64,000 bases of DNA from Bacteroidota bacterium (lineage in GTDB: Bacteria > Bacteroidota > Bacteroidia > Bacteroidales > FEN-979). Of this stretch, positions 54,469 through 62,568 are shown one piece after another. The notes under the pieces are model-generated. The model saw only the letters and a program-made list of their open reading frames with translations. It did no database searches and was not told the DNA's origin. The stretch covers positions 47,889 through 111,888 of the forward strand of contig JAPLDH010000011.1 in assembly GCA_026391355.1 (NCBI GenBank), given 5' to 3'. Within the stretch, counting starts at the first letter, position 1. The number at the start of each line of letters is the position of its first letter. The translations under genes were made by a program, and so were the position numbers.

Positions 54469-54522
54469 ATAAATTGTACGCCAGGTAGAATATCTCAGGA
54501 ACCGAATTTGCACTGTTTGCAT

Positions 54523-55314
54523 ATGAAGTTTTCTGTGATTAATGTGCATCTGATTTTCCTGATAACGATTATCTGTTATTCAACAAATTCCTTTTCGCAA
54601 AGCAATATTTCCGGGAAAGTAAAAGATTCAAAAACACATTCATCACTGCCATTCTGCAGTATCTCGGTAAAGAATTCACGGAAATGTACCCTGACCAGTA
54701 GCGATGGAGTTTTCATCCTTTCTGTTAACCAAAACGATACGTTGATGTTTTCCTAAGTTGGCTACCAGCCAATGGCGCTGCAGGTCTCAAAACAAAAGCC
54801 AGACAATGTGCTTTATATGGAACGAACCCAGGTTCAGTTGAAAGAGGTCGTTGTTCATGCAAAGGAAGATTTTATCTACGATCTGATCTATTCATGCAGG
54901 AAAAAGCTTTTTCAATATAATACAAGGCGGGTGGCCAAAGTTTATTACGGTATCGAAACACAAACCAGGGATCAGCCGGTTGAACTTTTGGAATGCTATT
55001 ATAACGGGATCATTGATGGTTCGTGCCTTACAGAACTGAAGTTCAGGAACGGGCGTATCGGACTGGCTTCATTGGATAACCGGTACTTTCTCACCAGGAA
55101 CACCTCTAAAGCAATGATCATGATCAGCCTCACCGGAGAAGGCGAGCATTCTCCTTTAATCCCACTTCAGCTAAGCAAACGGCTGATGAAAAAAAAATTC
55201 ACGGTTTCCCTGGAGTACACCGATGATAAAATGAATAATTATTATCTATCAATCCTTGAAATTAACATCTGGTTGTTGATAAAAAAGACAAATAGCAAGG
55301 GTCAAATAGACTAA
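54523..55314 (+). pseudogene. Carboxypeptidase-regulatory-like domain protein, interrupted by a stop codon
   Basis: Two open frames in the same phase (54508-54756 and 54772-55314) are separated by a TAA at 54754-54756. The first has a signal peptide (MKFSVINVHLIFLITIICYS from the Met at 54523) and a CarboxypepD_reg-like domain (NISGKVKDSKTHSSLPFCSI ... FILSVNQNDTLMFS). The next codons, after the stop, read VGYQP, which completes the family's usual 'DTLxFSYVGYxP' strand, so a Tyr or Phe codon has become TAA. The second half continues with LKEVVVHAKEDFIYDLI. The C-terminus ends abruptly (LEINIWLLIKKTNSKGQID) just before the restriction-modification genes, suggesting truncation as well. Likely a dead outer-membrane-associated gene. 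Confidence 0.8.
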
Positions 55315-55336
55315 TTTTACAAAAACGAAATAAAGA

Positions 55337-55996
55337 ATGAAAACTGTTAAATTATCAGACTTTAAGAGCTCAGTGGCAAAAGATTTTTTATCTGAAATAC
55401 AACATAAGGATTACAAAACGATCCTTGCGGACCCACCTTGGAGATTTCAAAATCGAACAGGTAAAATGGCTCCGGAGCACAAAAGACTTAATAGGTATTC
55501 AACTTTACATCTTGAGGAAATTAAAGAAATCCCGGTTCATTTAGCTGCAAATATAAACAGCCATTTATATTTATGGGTACCGAATGCTTTACTGAATGAA
55601 GGCCTTGAAGTTATGGAGGCTTGGGGATTTAAATATAAGTCAAACATTATATGGCATAAAGTACGGAAAGATGGAGGCCCTGATGGTCGTGGAGTTGGAT
55701 TTTATTTTCGAAACACGACGGAAATAGTGCTTTTTGGAGTTAGGGGAAGCATGAGAACTTTACAACCAGGAAGACGCCAGGTTAACATAATTAGAACTCA
55801 AAAACAGGAACATTCAAGAAAACCAGATGAATTATACGAAATAATCGAAAAGTGTAGTCCTGGACCGTACTTGGAGATTTTTGCCCGAGGGAAAAGAGAT
55901 AATTGGGATGTGTTTGGTAATCAGGCAAATGAGAATTATTTTCCTGATTGGGAAACATATAAATTTAATAGTTCGACAAAATCTGTTTCTGCATAA
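55337..55996 (+). CDS. MT-A70 family adenine-N6 DNA methyltransferase
   Basis: 219 residues. DPPW at 32-35 (KTILADPPWRF) is the catalytic motif of MT-A70-type N6-adenine methyltransferases; the SAM-site features YSTLHLEEIKEIPV, LYLWVPNALLNEGLEVMEAW and NIIWHKVRKDGGPDGRG follow, and KPDELYEIIEKCSPGPYLEI closes the core. The next gene, three bases on, encodes a probable PD-(D/E)XK nuclease, so this is the protective methylase of a type II restriction-modification pair. Recognition sequence unknown. The pair is A+T-rich and sits beside a truncated pseudogene, signs of acquisition. Confidence 0.9.
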   Translation: MKTVKLSDFKSSVAKDFLSEIQHKDYKTILADPPWRFQNRTGKMAPEHKRLNRYSTLHLEEIKEIPVHLAANINSHLYLWVPNALLNEGLEVMEAWGFKYKSNIIWHKVRKDGGPDGRGVGFYFRNTTEIVLFGVRGSMRTLQPGRRQVNIIRTQKQEHSRKPDELYEIIEKCSPGPYLEIFARGKRDNWDVFGNQANENYFPDWETYKFNSSTKSVSA

Positions 55997-55999
55997 TCT

Positions 56000-57115
56000 A
56001 TGGCAACTAATCTTAACAAGCTTAAGGTTTCATTGACAAAACATGGAGCCCATAAAATTGCAGATCTTTTATTGCATTTTGACAAAGACGATATTCTCAA
56101 TCATCTTGATGGTGATTATATGGATATAAATATTGATGCCGCTCAAACCAGAGCAATATTATCCCTAAATGCGAAAGGAAATGCTCCTGATTTGTGGAAT
56201 GAAATAAAAAAATATGGGTTAGAAGATATTTTTGATCTGGTTTTTATAGCAATAGTTTTTAGCCACGTTGATTTCATTAATGCATTGAAGAAAGGGATTT
56301 CAGATGGGTGCATTATAAGAAGAGGGGATGTTATTGCCGGTAAAGTATATACAAATTTTGCTCATATCGTCGATCAATTTGGCTTTGTAATTGAGCACTC
56401 ATCTGATTATTTTACTTTTGACATTTCTCGTATTTTTTATAAATATTATATTCCAGAACTCGTTACTAAGTTGCTGAATATAAAGTTAACAGAAGCTGGC
56501 TGGGATAAACAAAACTCATTAGTTGATGAATGTATCCGTCTTGATTTAAATCACGTCTTCGGTTTAGAACCGAATGAGTTTAGAGAATGGCTTTCTGAAG
56601 CAAAAGAATTTGATGATCAGCAGATTGAAAGGGTTAAATCAAAAAGAAATTTTGCAACCGGTATAAAGTTTAAATCTGGTCACAATTCAAAATTTGAAGG
56701 AATCATTGATGTTAAGACATCCACTCAAAGAACAGCGACTTTACTTCACAATAAAATTCAAAACGAGGTCTATAAAATTCTTGTTTGTGAATATCCCAAT
56801 CAAGAAGTTGGGACAGAAGTCCATACAAATTTTGGAAGCATTGATATTGTAAGAAAGTTTGATAATTGTTACATATTTTATGAAATAAAAACTTCTCATA
56901 GCATCAAGTCCAATATTAGACAAGGGTTGTCTCAGCTGCTGGAATATGCTTACTGGAATGAGATACAAAATATTACAGAATTGATAATCATCGGACCAAG
57001 CCCTTCAATAGAATCTTCTAGAAAGTATCTTCAAAGATTAAGAACTGAATTTAAGATTCCGGTATATTTTAGATGCTATGATTTAGATTCCTCTATATTA
57101 GGCGCTTATGAATAA
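56000..57115 (+). CDS. Probable type II restriction endonuclease (PD-(D/E)XK fold)
   Basis: 371 residues, no signal peptide. The C-terminal third has the nuclease core: Asp 282 in NFGSIDIVRKF, Glu 295 and Lys 297 in YIFYEIKTSHS, followed by a helix with IRQGLSQLLEYAYW. This D-x12-E-x-K spacing and the following Gln-containing helix are typical of PD-(D/E)XK enzymes. The N-terminal 230 residues are unlike anything I recognise and may bind DNA. Its gene starts three bases after the methyltransferase stop, so the two are co-translated. It presumably cuts unmethylated copies of the sequence modified by the MT-A70 enzyme. Confidence 0.75.
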   Translation: MATNLNKLKVSLTKHGAHKIADLLLHFDKDDILNHLDGDYMDINIDAAQTRAILSLNAKGNAPDLWNEIKKYGLEDIFDLVFIAIVFSHVDFINALKKGISDGCIIRRGDVIAGKVYTNFAHIVDQFGFVIEHSSDYFTFDISRIFYKYYIPELVTKLLNIKLTEAGWDKQNSLVDECIRLDLNHVFGLEPNEFREWLSEAKEFDDQQIERVKSKRNFATGIKFKSGHNSKFEGIIDVKTSTQRTATLLHNKIQNEVYKILVCEYPNQEVGTEVHTNFGSIDIVRKFDNCYIFYEIKTSHSIKSNIRQGLSQLLEYAYWNEIQNITELIIIGPSPSIESSRKYLQRLRTEFKIPVYFRCYDLDSSILGAYE

Positions 57116-57150
57116 ATTCTTATTCCCAAGCTTACACTATTCATATTTTA

Positions 57151-57393
57151 TTAAATCCTTTCTTTCTTTTCCCTCACGTACTTGCGTTAAAACCCTAAAA
57201 GCACAATTCGGTGATCTTCTTTGAAATAAGCGTAGATCAATCTGAATCCTGAATTGTTTCCTCCGCCTTTGAAGCTATCACTGGAACTTTATTTTTTATT
57301 TTCGTCGTCCCTCACTGAATAAGATAATTCACGATAAGAAACCAGATTGTAACTGATAAAGTCTCCTTCATCCATTGCCAGCCAGGCATATCC
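57151..57393 (-). pseudogene. Decayed toxin-antitoxin module (RelE/ParE-like toxin remnant)
   Basis: On the minus strand, 57288-57151 encodes SDSFKGGGNNSGFRLIYAYF, then KEDHRIVLLGF, stop (TAA 57189-57187), RKYVREKKERI, stop. The phrase 'SGxRLIYxY...I.LL..YxK' is the C-terminal core of RelE/ParE-type toxins, with a Tyr codon apparently lost to TAA. Just upstream (57393-57289) a short frame encodes GYAWLAMDEGDFISYNLVSY, then RELSYSVRDDENKK, stop, which looks like the end of a partner antitoxin. Neither frame is intact. The region 57116-57482 has no other gene. Confidence 0.5.
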
Positions 57394-57482
57394 TTATAAT
57401 AGTAATCACTGATCCTGATAGAAGTCCAGTCGCTCATTTGCTGGATTGTCTATGTCCTCCGATCCCTTTATCCCCCGATCTC

Positions 57483-59432
57483 TCATTTCCAATCCGGAAC
57501 AATCGTATAAAGCACGAAGTTTCCGTTATTTAAGCTGTACGGAACTTTTTCCATGTTCCAAAGATAGGTAGCAACTTTTGTTGCCCCTGCAGGTACTTCG
57601 GGAACAAGCATTACGTCTTTTAAGTTGTTTCCGGGGCCTTTCCATTCGCTCCTCATCCAGTCCAGCGGGATTCTTTCATATGAGAAGGCCGTTCCTTTAT
57701 TATCGACCACAGTGGTGACAATCCATGCCACAAAAGGTTTTGCTTTGCATTCAAGAGATAGATCAAGCGTAATGCAGAGTGGTTTCCCGGCTAACAGACC
57801 GGTCTTTTGTTCATAAAGGGTGAAATACTCTGTATCTGTGAATCCTCCTGTTGAAATATTTACACCGGAACCGGCCATAACCATCTGGAGCGGATTCTTT
57901 CGCTGAAGCAATTCTCTTCCCGAATATTTATCATAATCGATGGAGGCATAAAAATCTCTCCAGCGGGGATTTTGTGAGGTAGTTACGATCTGGAAATCAG
58001 CAGCTAAGCCAGGATAATCCGAATAATATATTTCGCTTAACCAACCGCCTTTGCGGTAATCGAGGTAGGACCAGCAAAAATGCCTTCCTCTCTCCCCGCC
58101 GATGGTGGGAGGAAAATTCCCTTGTGTAAAGGTTTTATAAACCTTATCATAGAACCGCGGTGGAATGTTATCGCTGATATAGAATGAAAGATAGGTGAGA
58201 TTGATCCTGTGAATGAATTGCACGGGGAAAAAGAGGAAGGGAAAAGCAAGCAGGATACCTGCATATTTCTTAAGGACCGGTAATATCCGGTCGAGAAGGA
58301 ACAGGAAACTGCCTGTCAGAAAGATAAAAAAATAGAGGGCGATCCGGTCTTCCGGGTAATTCACCTTTAAAAAAGTTCCCAGGATAAGGGACGCAAGAAT
58401 ATTCCCGACCAGCAGACAGAAAAAAATGCCGCCACTGTCAGACAGAAAGTTGAAACCACCTTTTCTGAATAATAACCAGACAAACAGAAAACAGGCAGCA
58501 ATGAAAAAGAAGATGACAAAATAGCTGAACAATGTAGGATGACTATTGGTGAGCATTTTCATCAGTGAATTGACAGTGACGTCCCAAAATCCTTTTCTTG
58601 AGCCTGCGTACAAATTGCCATTCTGCTGCATGATCATCAGGATCTTTGCAAAAAATCCAACTGGAATAACTCCTGCAAAAACAATAACCACCGGGATTAA
58701 CCATTTATTCCTTCTGTCTTTTGCACTAAATTGGAAATTAGATTTCCCCCCTTCTCCTTCAGGAGAAGGGGCCGGGGGATGAGGTCTCTTAAGTGGAGCC
58801 GTGGCAGTTGGTTGATGTGGTTTGGAAATGAAATATTTCAAGGAGATCAGTCCAATGATCAGCAGGTAGGTATTGATCAGGGCAAGGTTGGCATATGTTG
58901 CAAGCATTATAAAAATAAGAGAACCGGCTGAATGACGCAGATGATTTGTTTTACAGGCTTTTATCAAATAATATATTGCCGCAAACATGAGAGCCATCGA
59001 CATGCCGTACCCCCGTGAGAGTGCGAAAAATTCGAGGAAACTATGTGAAAAATAGAATGTGAGGAGAAAAATCCAGCGCAGAAAAGAATGGGAAAATTCC
59101 TGCGAGATCCTGTAACAGTAATAAAAGAAAAGTGGTGCAAATAAAAGGTTGGGAAGTCTTAATGCAATGGGTGAGGAGCCGAAAAGACGGTATGAGCAGA
59201 AGGTCAGGGCAGAATTCAGAAAATGATTATTGGCATCCCAATGCGACAGGAAAGGTAAAAACCTGCCTGTATGGGCATAATAGAAGAATGTAGCCACTTC
59301 ATCGTGTGCAACCGGTATATAGATGGCCCTCAGCCATAGATAGACCCATAATAAAAAAGCAATGAGGAGGAAGATCCGTAGTTCAAAAAAATTGCCGGGT
59401 AATTCAGAACTGTGGTATTTGTAAGGGGTCAT
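57483..59432 (-). CDS. Polytopic membrane protein, GT-C glycosyltransferase-like
   Basis: 649 residues with about ten hydrophobic segments in the first 430 and a soluble C-terminus. The early luminal loop has IPVAHDEVATFFYYAHTGRF, similar to the acidic 'DE' motif in the first loop of GT-C (ArnT/PMT-like) transferases, then HWDANNHFLNSALTF. A polyprenyl-phosphate sugar donor would be expected, but I have only this architecture to go on. Residues around 210-225 (HPPAPSPEGEGGKSN) are encoded by a palindromic repeat inserted in frame between two membrane segments. The start codon lies inside the first unit of the 43-copy heptad array. Confidence 0.65.
   Translation of the reverse strand: MTPYKYHSSELPGNFFELRIFLLIAFLLWVYLWLRAIYIPVAHDEVATFFYYAHTGRFLPFLSHWDANNHFLNSALTFCSYRLFGSSPIALRLPNLLFAPLFFYYCYRISQEFSHSFLRWIFLLTFYFSHSFLEFFALSRGYGMSMALMFAAIYYLIKACKTNHLRHSAGSLIFIMLATYANLALINTYLLIIGLISLKYFISKPHQPTATAPLKRPHPPAPSPEGEGGKSNFQFSAKDRRNKWLIPVVIVFAGVIPVGFFAKILMIMQQNGNLYAGSRKGFWDVTVNSLMKMLTNSHPTLFSYFVIFFFIAACFLFVWLLFRKGGFNFLSDSGGIFFCLLVGNILASLILGTFLKVNYPEDRIALYFFIFLTGSFLFLLDRILPVLKKYAGILLAFPFLFFPVQFIHRINLTYLSFYISDNIPPRFYDKVYKTFTQGNFPPTIGGERGRHFCWSYLDYRKGGWLSEIYYSDYPGLAADFQIVTTSQNPRWRDFYASIDYDKYSGRELLQRKNPLQMVMAGSGVNISTGGFTDTEYFTLYEQKTGLLAGKPLCITLDLSLECKAKPFVAWIVTTVVDNKGTAFSYERIPLDWMRSEWKGPGNNLKDVMLVPEVPAGATKVATYLWNMEKVPYSLNNGNFVLYTIVPDWK
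58746..58779. repeat. Palindromic interspersed repeat inside a coding region
   Basis: Arms CCCCTTCTCCT (58748-58758) and AGGAGAAGGGG (58761-58771) are perfect with a two-base loop and G/C-rich flanks. It is in frame within the 649-residue membrane protein and encodes the peptide HPPAPSPEGEGG in a cytoplasmic or luminal loop. Confidence 0.8.
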
Positions 59433-59727
59433 TGGTCACTGGTCATTGGTCATTGGTTATTGGTCACTGGTCATTGGTCATTGGTCATTGGTCATTGGTC
59501 ATTGGTCACTGGTCATTGGTCATTGGTCATTGGTCATTGGTCATTGGTCATTGGTCACTGGTCATTGGTCATTGGTCATTGGTCATTGGTCATTGGTCAC
59601 TGGTCACTGGTCATTGGTCATTGGTCATTGGTCATTGGTCACTGGTCATTGGTCATTGGTCATTGGTCATTGGTCATTGGTCATTGGTCACTGGTCATTG
59701 GTCACTGGTCATTGGTCACTGGTCATT
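59427..59727. repeat. Large heptanucleotide tandem array, 43 units of GGTCATT/GGTCACT
   Basis: Exactly 301 bases, 43 units in perfect register: about 32 GGTCATT, 10 GGTCACT and one GGTTATT. All three plus-strand frames stay open and would encode repeats of VIGHWSL, which is an artefact of the array. It fills the gap between two minus-strand genes and contains the start codon of the downstream one (59432-59430). On the minus strand each AATGACC unit offers an ATG that meets a TGA two units on unless near the end. Confidence 0.95.
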
Positions 59728-59764
59728 ATGTTAGCACCAGGTTCAATTTGGAATATGGTTTTTT

Positions 59765-60754
59765 CTAATTGTATTTCGACAGAAATGTGACAAGGTACTG
59801 GTTAAAAATGTTTGCGTGCGACTCCATTACCATATGATAGGCTTCAGGAATAACCACCAATTCGACGGAAGGGACTCGTTTTTTTAGTTTTCTTCCATGT
59901 CTTAAAGGAATAGTCCGGTCATTTTTTCCCCAGATTGCCAAAACCGGCAGGTCATTTAATCCTGCTACATCTAATTTACAGGTTTCATATGCGCTGGATA
60001 TCATATTAATGAAACATTCGCTGGTACCAGGGATTCTGAGTGGTTTGAGTGATTCTTCCAAAAAAGCGGAATCGGGTTCATAGCCATATGCTTTTTTCAA
60101 TAATTTTCGCAGGGTCCTGGTAGAAAGGATATTTTGCCTTGCAAGATAAGACAGTATTTTCCTGTGTGTTCTCAGGTTTGTCGCAGTCATTACAGGATTC
60201 TTTGTGCCTTCTATTTTCATGAAGACCATCCCGTCCACAATGGTTACTGTTTTTGTCCGGTGAGGTTGTGTGAGCGCCATGGCCTCAACGGTTCCCCCCC
60301 CCATGGAATGACCTACAAGATTCCAGGTGGTGGTATCATCTCCATCGAGCTGACTGAGGAGATCCCACAAAAGTTTTGCCCTGGATGTCTGTGAATTGTT
60401 AACCGTTGAATCACGGCTGCTGTATCCGAACCCGGGAAGATCAACCAGCAGTACCTTGTAATTTGATTTCACCAGGGTGTCAACATTCCTGCGCCAGCAT
60501 AAGGTTGAACTGCATACTCCGTGAATAAAGAGAATTTTCCCTTTCGGGTTCTTTACCTCGCTGTTATAGATCCGGTAATGGATCATCACCGAATCAACTT
60601 TTGCAAAACAACTGTTTTTAAAAGGTTTTGAATTGTCCTGTCCAGCCAGACGATATCCCGGAAAGGAGGAAAACAGGATAAAAATAACGAGTTGAAGGAA
60701 AATCTTGGAAAGCGTTATATTTTGCATTAATATGTAATAATTTTGCAAAAACAA
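59765..60754 (-). CDS. Exported alpha/beta hydrolase
   Basis: 329 residues; a Met at residue 10 (60727, MQNITLSKIFLQLVIFILFS) may be the real start and gives a normal signal peptide. The fold is clear: ILFIHGVCSSTLCWRRN (oxyanion HG), VDLPGFGYSSRD, NLVGHSMGGGTVEAMAL (nucleophile Ser), LAIWGKNDRTIPLRHG (acid) and IPEAYHMVMES (catalytic His). It belongs to the broad haloperoxidase/epoxide-hydrolase-like group that acts on esters, epoxides or C-C bonds; substrate unknown. Divergent from the S41 peptidase gene. Confidence 0.88.
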   Translation of the reverse strand: MFLQNYYILMQNITLSKIFLQLVIFILFSSFPGYRLAGQDNSKPFKNSCFAKVDSVMIHYRIYNSEVKNPKGKILFIHGVCSSTLCWRRNVDTLVKSNYKVLLVDLPGFGYSSRDSTVNNSQTSRAKLLWDLLSQLDGDDTTTWNLVGHSMGGGTVEAMALTQPHRTKTVTIVDGMVFMKIEGTKNPVMTATNLRTHRKILSYLARQNILSTRTLRKLLKKAYGYEPDSAFLEESLKPLRIPGTSECFINMISSAYETCKLDVAGLNDLPVLAIWGKNDRTIPLRHGRKLKKRVPSVELVVIPEAYHMVMESHANIFNQYLVTFLSKYN

Positions 60755-60845
60755 AATTCACACTTTTTTTTATATTTCCAAGAGAAAGAATGGAAGGAGA
60801 TATTATTTTCAGTTTTCTTCCGTTTAGGATTAAATTGTAATTAGA

Positions 60846-62450
60846 ATGAATAGAAATAAAATATCGGTTTATCTTCCACTGATTATCGCAGGAACTTTAC
60901 TTGTCGGAATCATTTTAGGTCTTCAATTGAGTCAGGTTGACAAAGGGTTCTCCCTTTTCAAAAGTAAAAAGAGCAATACCCTGAACGATGTGATCAATTA
61001 TGTCAACAGGAATTATGTGGATTCTATTACAAAAGAGGAACTTACCGGGAAAGCAATAACCGGGATGTTACAAAGTCTGGATCCTCATTCTGTGTACATC
61101 ACTGCAAGCGAATTTCACGATGCCACTGATCCGTTGATCGGCAGTTTTGAAGGAATCGGGGTTCAGTTCAGGATTGAGAATGACACCATCACCGTGATCA
61201 CCCCGGTTTCAGGGGGTCCATCTGAGAAGGTTGGGATCAGGGCAGGAGACCGGATCGTGACGATTGAAGGGAAAAAGGTGGCCGGTATAAAGATCACCAA
61301 TACCGATGTTCTGAAAAAACTGAAAGGGAAAAAGGGAACACGGGTGAAAGTAGCTGTCTTCAGGCGCGGTGTAAAGGGGCTTATTGATTTTACCATCTCC
61401 CGTGATGTTATCCCGACCTATAGTCTCGACGTTGCTTATATGGTCAACCCGGAAACCGGTTATATCCGGCTCAGTAATTTCTCTGCAACCACGCATGATG
61501 AGACACATGCTGCGCTGAAGAAGCTGAATACACAGGGAATGAAAAAGTTGATCCTTGACCTTCGCGGGAATACCGGAGGTTATCTCAAAGCTGCCATAGA
61601 TGTGGCTGATGAGTTTCTTCCCGAAGGGAAACTGATTGTTTATACCCAGGGGAAGCACCATCCACGCGATTATGCTTATTCAACAGCCAATGGATTATTT
61701 GAGCATGGCGGGCTTGTCATCCTTCTCGATGAATGGTCGGCCTCAGCCAGTGAGATCGTGGCTGGTGCGATCCAGGATAATGACAGGGGTGAGATCATCG
61801 GGAGGAGATCCTTTGGCAAGGGGCTCGTCCAGGAACAGCTTAACCTCGATGACGGTTCAGCCATCCGGCTGACCATTGCAAGATATTATACACCCACCGG
61901 ACGTTGTATCCAGAAACCCTATAAAAACGGCACGGAAGATTATTATAATCAATACTATCACCGCGTCCTGGAAACGGAACAGGGTAATCCCGACAGTCTG
62001 CATTTCCCCGATTCACTCAAGTATAAAACAAAAGCAGGCAAGATTGTTTATGGCGGAGGAGGAATCCAGCCTGATATTTATGTACCTGTGGAGAAGGATG
62101 ATAACCTGAAATACTTTAATACACTTGTCAATAAGGGATCACTCTACCAGTTTGCTTTTGAGTATACCGATAAATTCAGGAAAGAGCTCAGCCGGTTCAA
62201 AACACCGGACCAGTTTGATAAGAATTTCAATATTACAAATGAAATACTGGCAGATTTTCTGGAATATGCCGGTAAGGCAGGTGTAAAAAGAGAAGGGAAC
62301 GACCTGGCCGCTGCAGATGTAAGGATCAGGGTCATGCTCAAGGCATATATCGGAAGGAATATTCTGGATAATCCCGGATTTTATCCTTATCTGAACAGCA
62401 TCGACATTACTTTTGAGAGAGCGGTAAAATACCTCGAAATAAGAAAATAA
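60846..62450 (+). CDS. C-terminal processing peptidase, S41 family (CtpA/Prc-like)
   Basis: 534 residues with one N-terminal membrane anchor (VYLPLIIAGTLLVGIILGLQ). A PDZ domain (about 100-190; GIGVQFRIENDTITVITPVS, GGPSEKVGIRAGDRIVTIEG) precedes the peptidase core, where LDEWSASASEIVAGAI supplies the nucleophilic Ser and GRRSFGKGLVQ the Lys dyad partner (Lys 325). MKKLILDLRGNTGGYLKAAI is the family-typical strand before it. It trims C-termini of periplasmic or envelope proteins. The C-terminal 150 residues are an extra domain common in Bacteroidota members. Confidence 0.95.
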   Translation: MNRNKISVYLPLIIAGTLLVGIILGLQLSQVDKGFSLFKSKKSNTLNDVINYVNRNYVDSITKEELTGKAITGMLQSLDPHSVYITASEFHDATDPLIGSFEGIGVQFRIENDTITVITPVSGGPSEKVGIRAGDRIVTIEGKKVAGIKITNTDVLKKLKGKKGTRVKVAVFRRGVKGLIDFTISRDVIPTYSLDVAYMVNPETGYIRLSNFSATTHDETHAALKKLNTQGMKKLILDLRGNTGGYLKAAIDVADEFLPEGKLIVYTQGKHHPRDYAYSTANGLFEHGGLVILLDEWSASASEIVAGAIQDNDRGEIIGRRSFGKGLVQEQLNLDDGSAIRLTIARYYTPTGRCIQKPYKNGTEDYYNQYYHRVLETEQGNPDSLHFPDSLKYKTKAGKIVYGGGGIQPDIYVPVEKDDNLKYFNTLVNKGSLYQFAFEYTDKFRKELSRFKTPDQFDKNFNITNEILADFLEYAGKAGVKREGNDLAAADVRIRVMLKAYIGRNILDNPGFYPYLNSIDITFERAVKYLEIRK

Positions 62451-62492
62451 TCATCATATATATCACAAGATCTTCACACCAGATGGATATTT

Positions 62493-62533
62493 TCCCCTCT
62501 TTTTTTTTAAAGAGAGGGGAGCAAGGAGTGAGT
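62493..62533. repeat. Palindromic element between S41 peptidase and superoxide dismutase genes
   Basis: Arms CCCCTCT (62494-62500) and AGAGGGG (62513-62519) flank a T-rich loop, followed by an AAGGAGTGAG tail. It resembles the elements at 35653 and 58746 and is a good terminator candidate for the peptidase gene because of the T run. Confidence 0.6.
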
Positions 62534-62568
62534 TTTTCACGGAGTAATAACAATTAACAAGCAAAATC

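Noticed and set aside
54508..54522. Start of the pseudogene at the first ATG
   Set aside because: The Met at 54523 is a better signal-peptide start; it makes no difference to the pseudogene call.
59427..59727. CRISPR array
   Set aside because: The units are contiguous seven-base repeats without spacers and no cas gene is present.
59412..59790. Three overlapping plus-strand frames of 100-118 codons encoding VIGHWSL repeats
   Set aside because: They are the three readings of a seven-base tandem array whose 21-base period keeps every frame open; no start signal, composition or family supports a protein.
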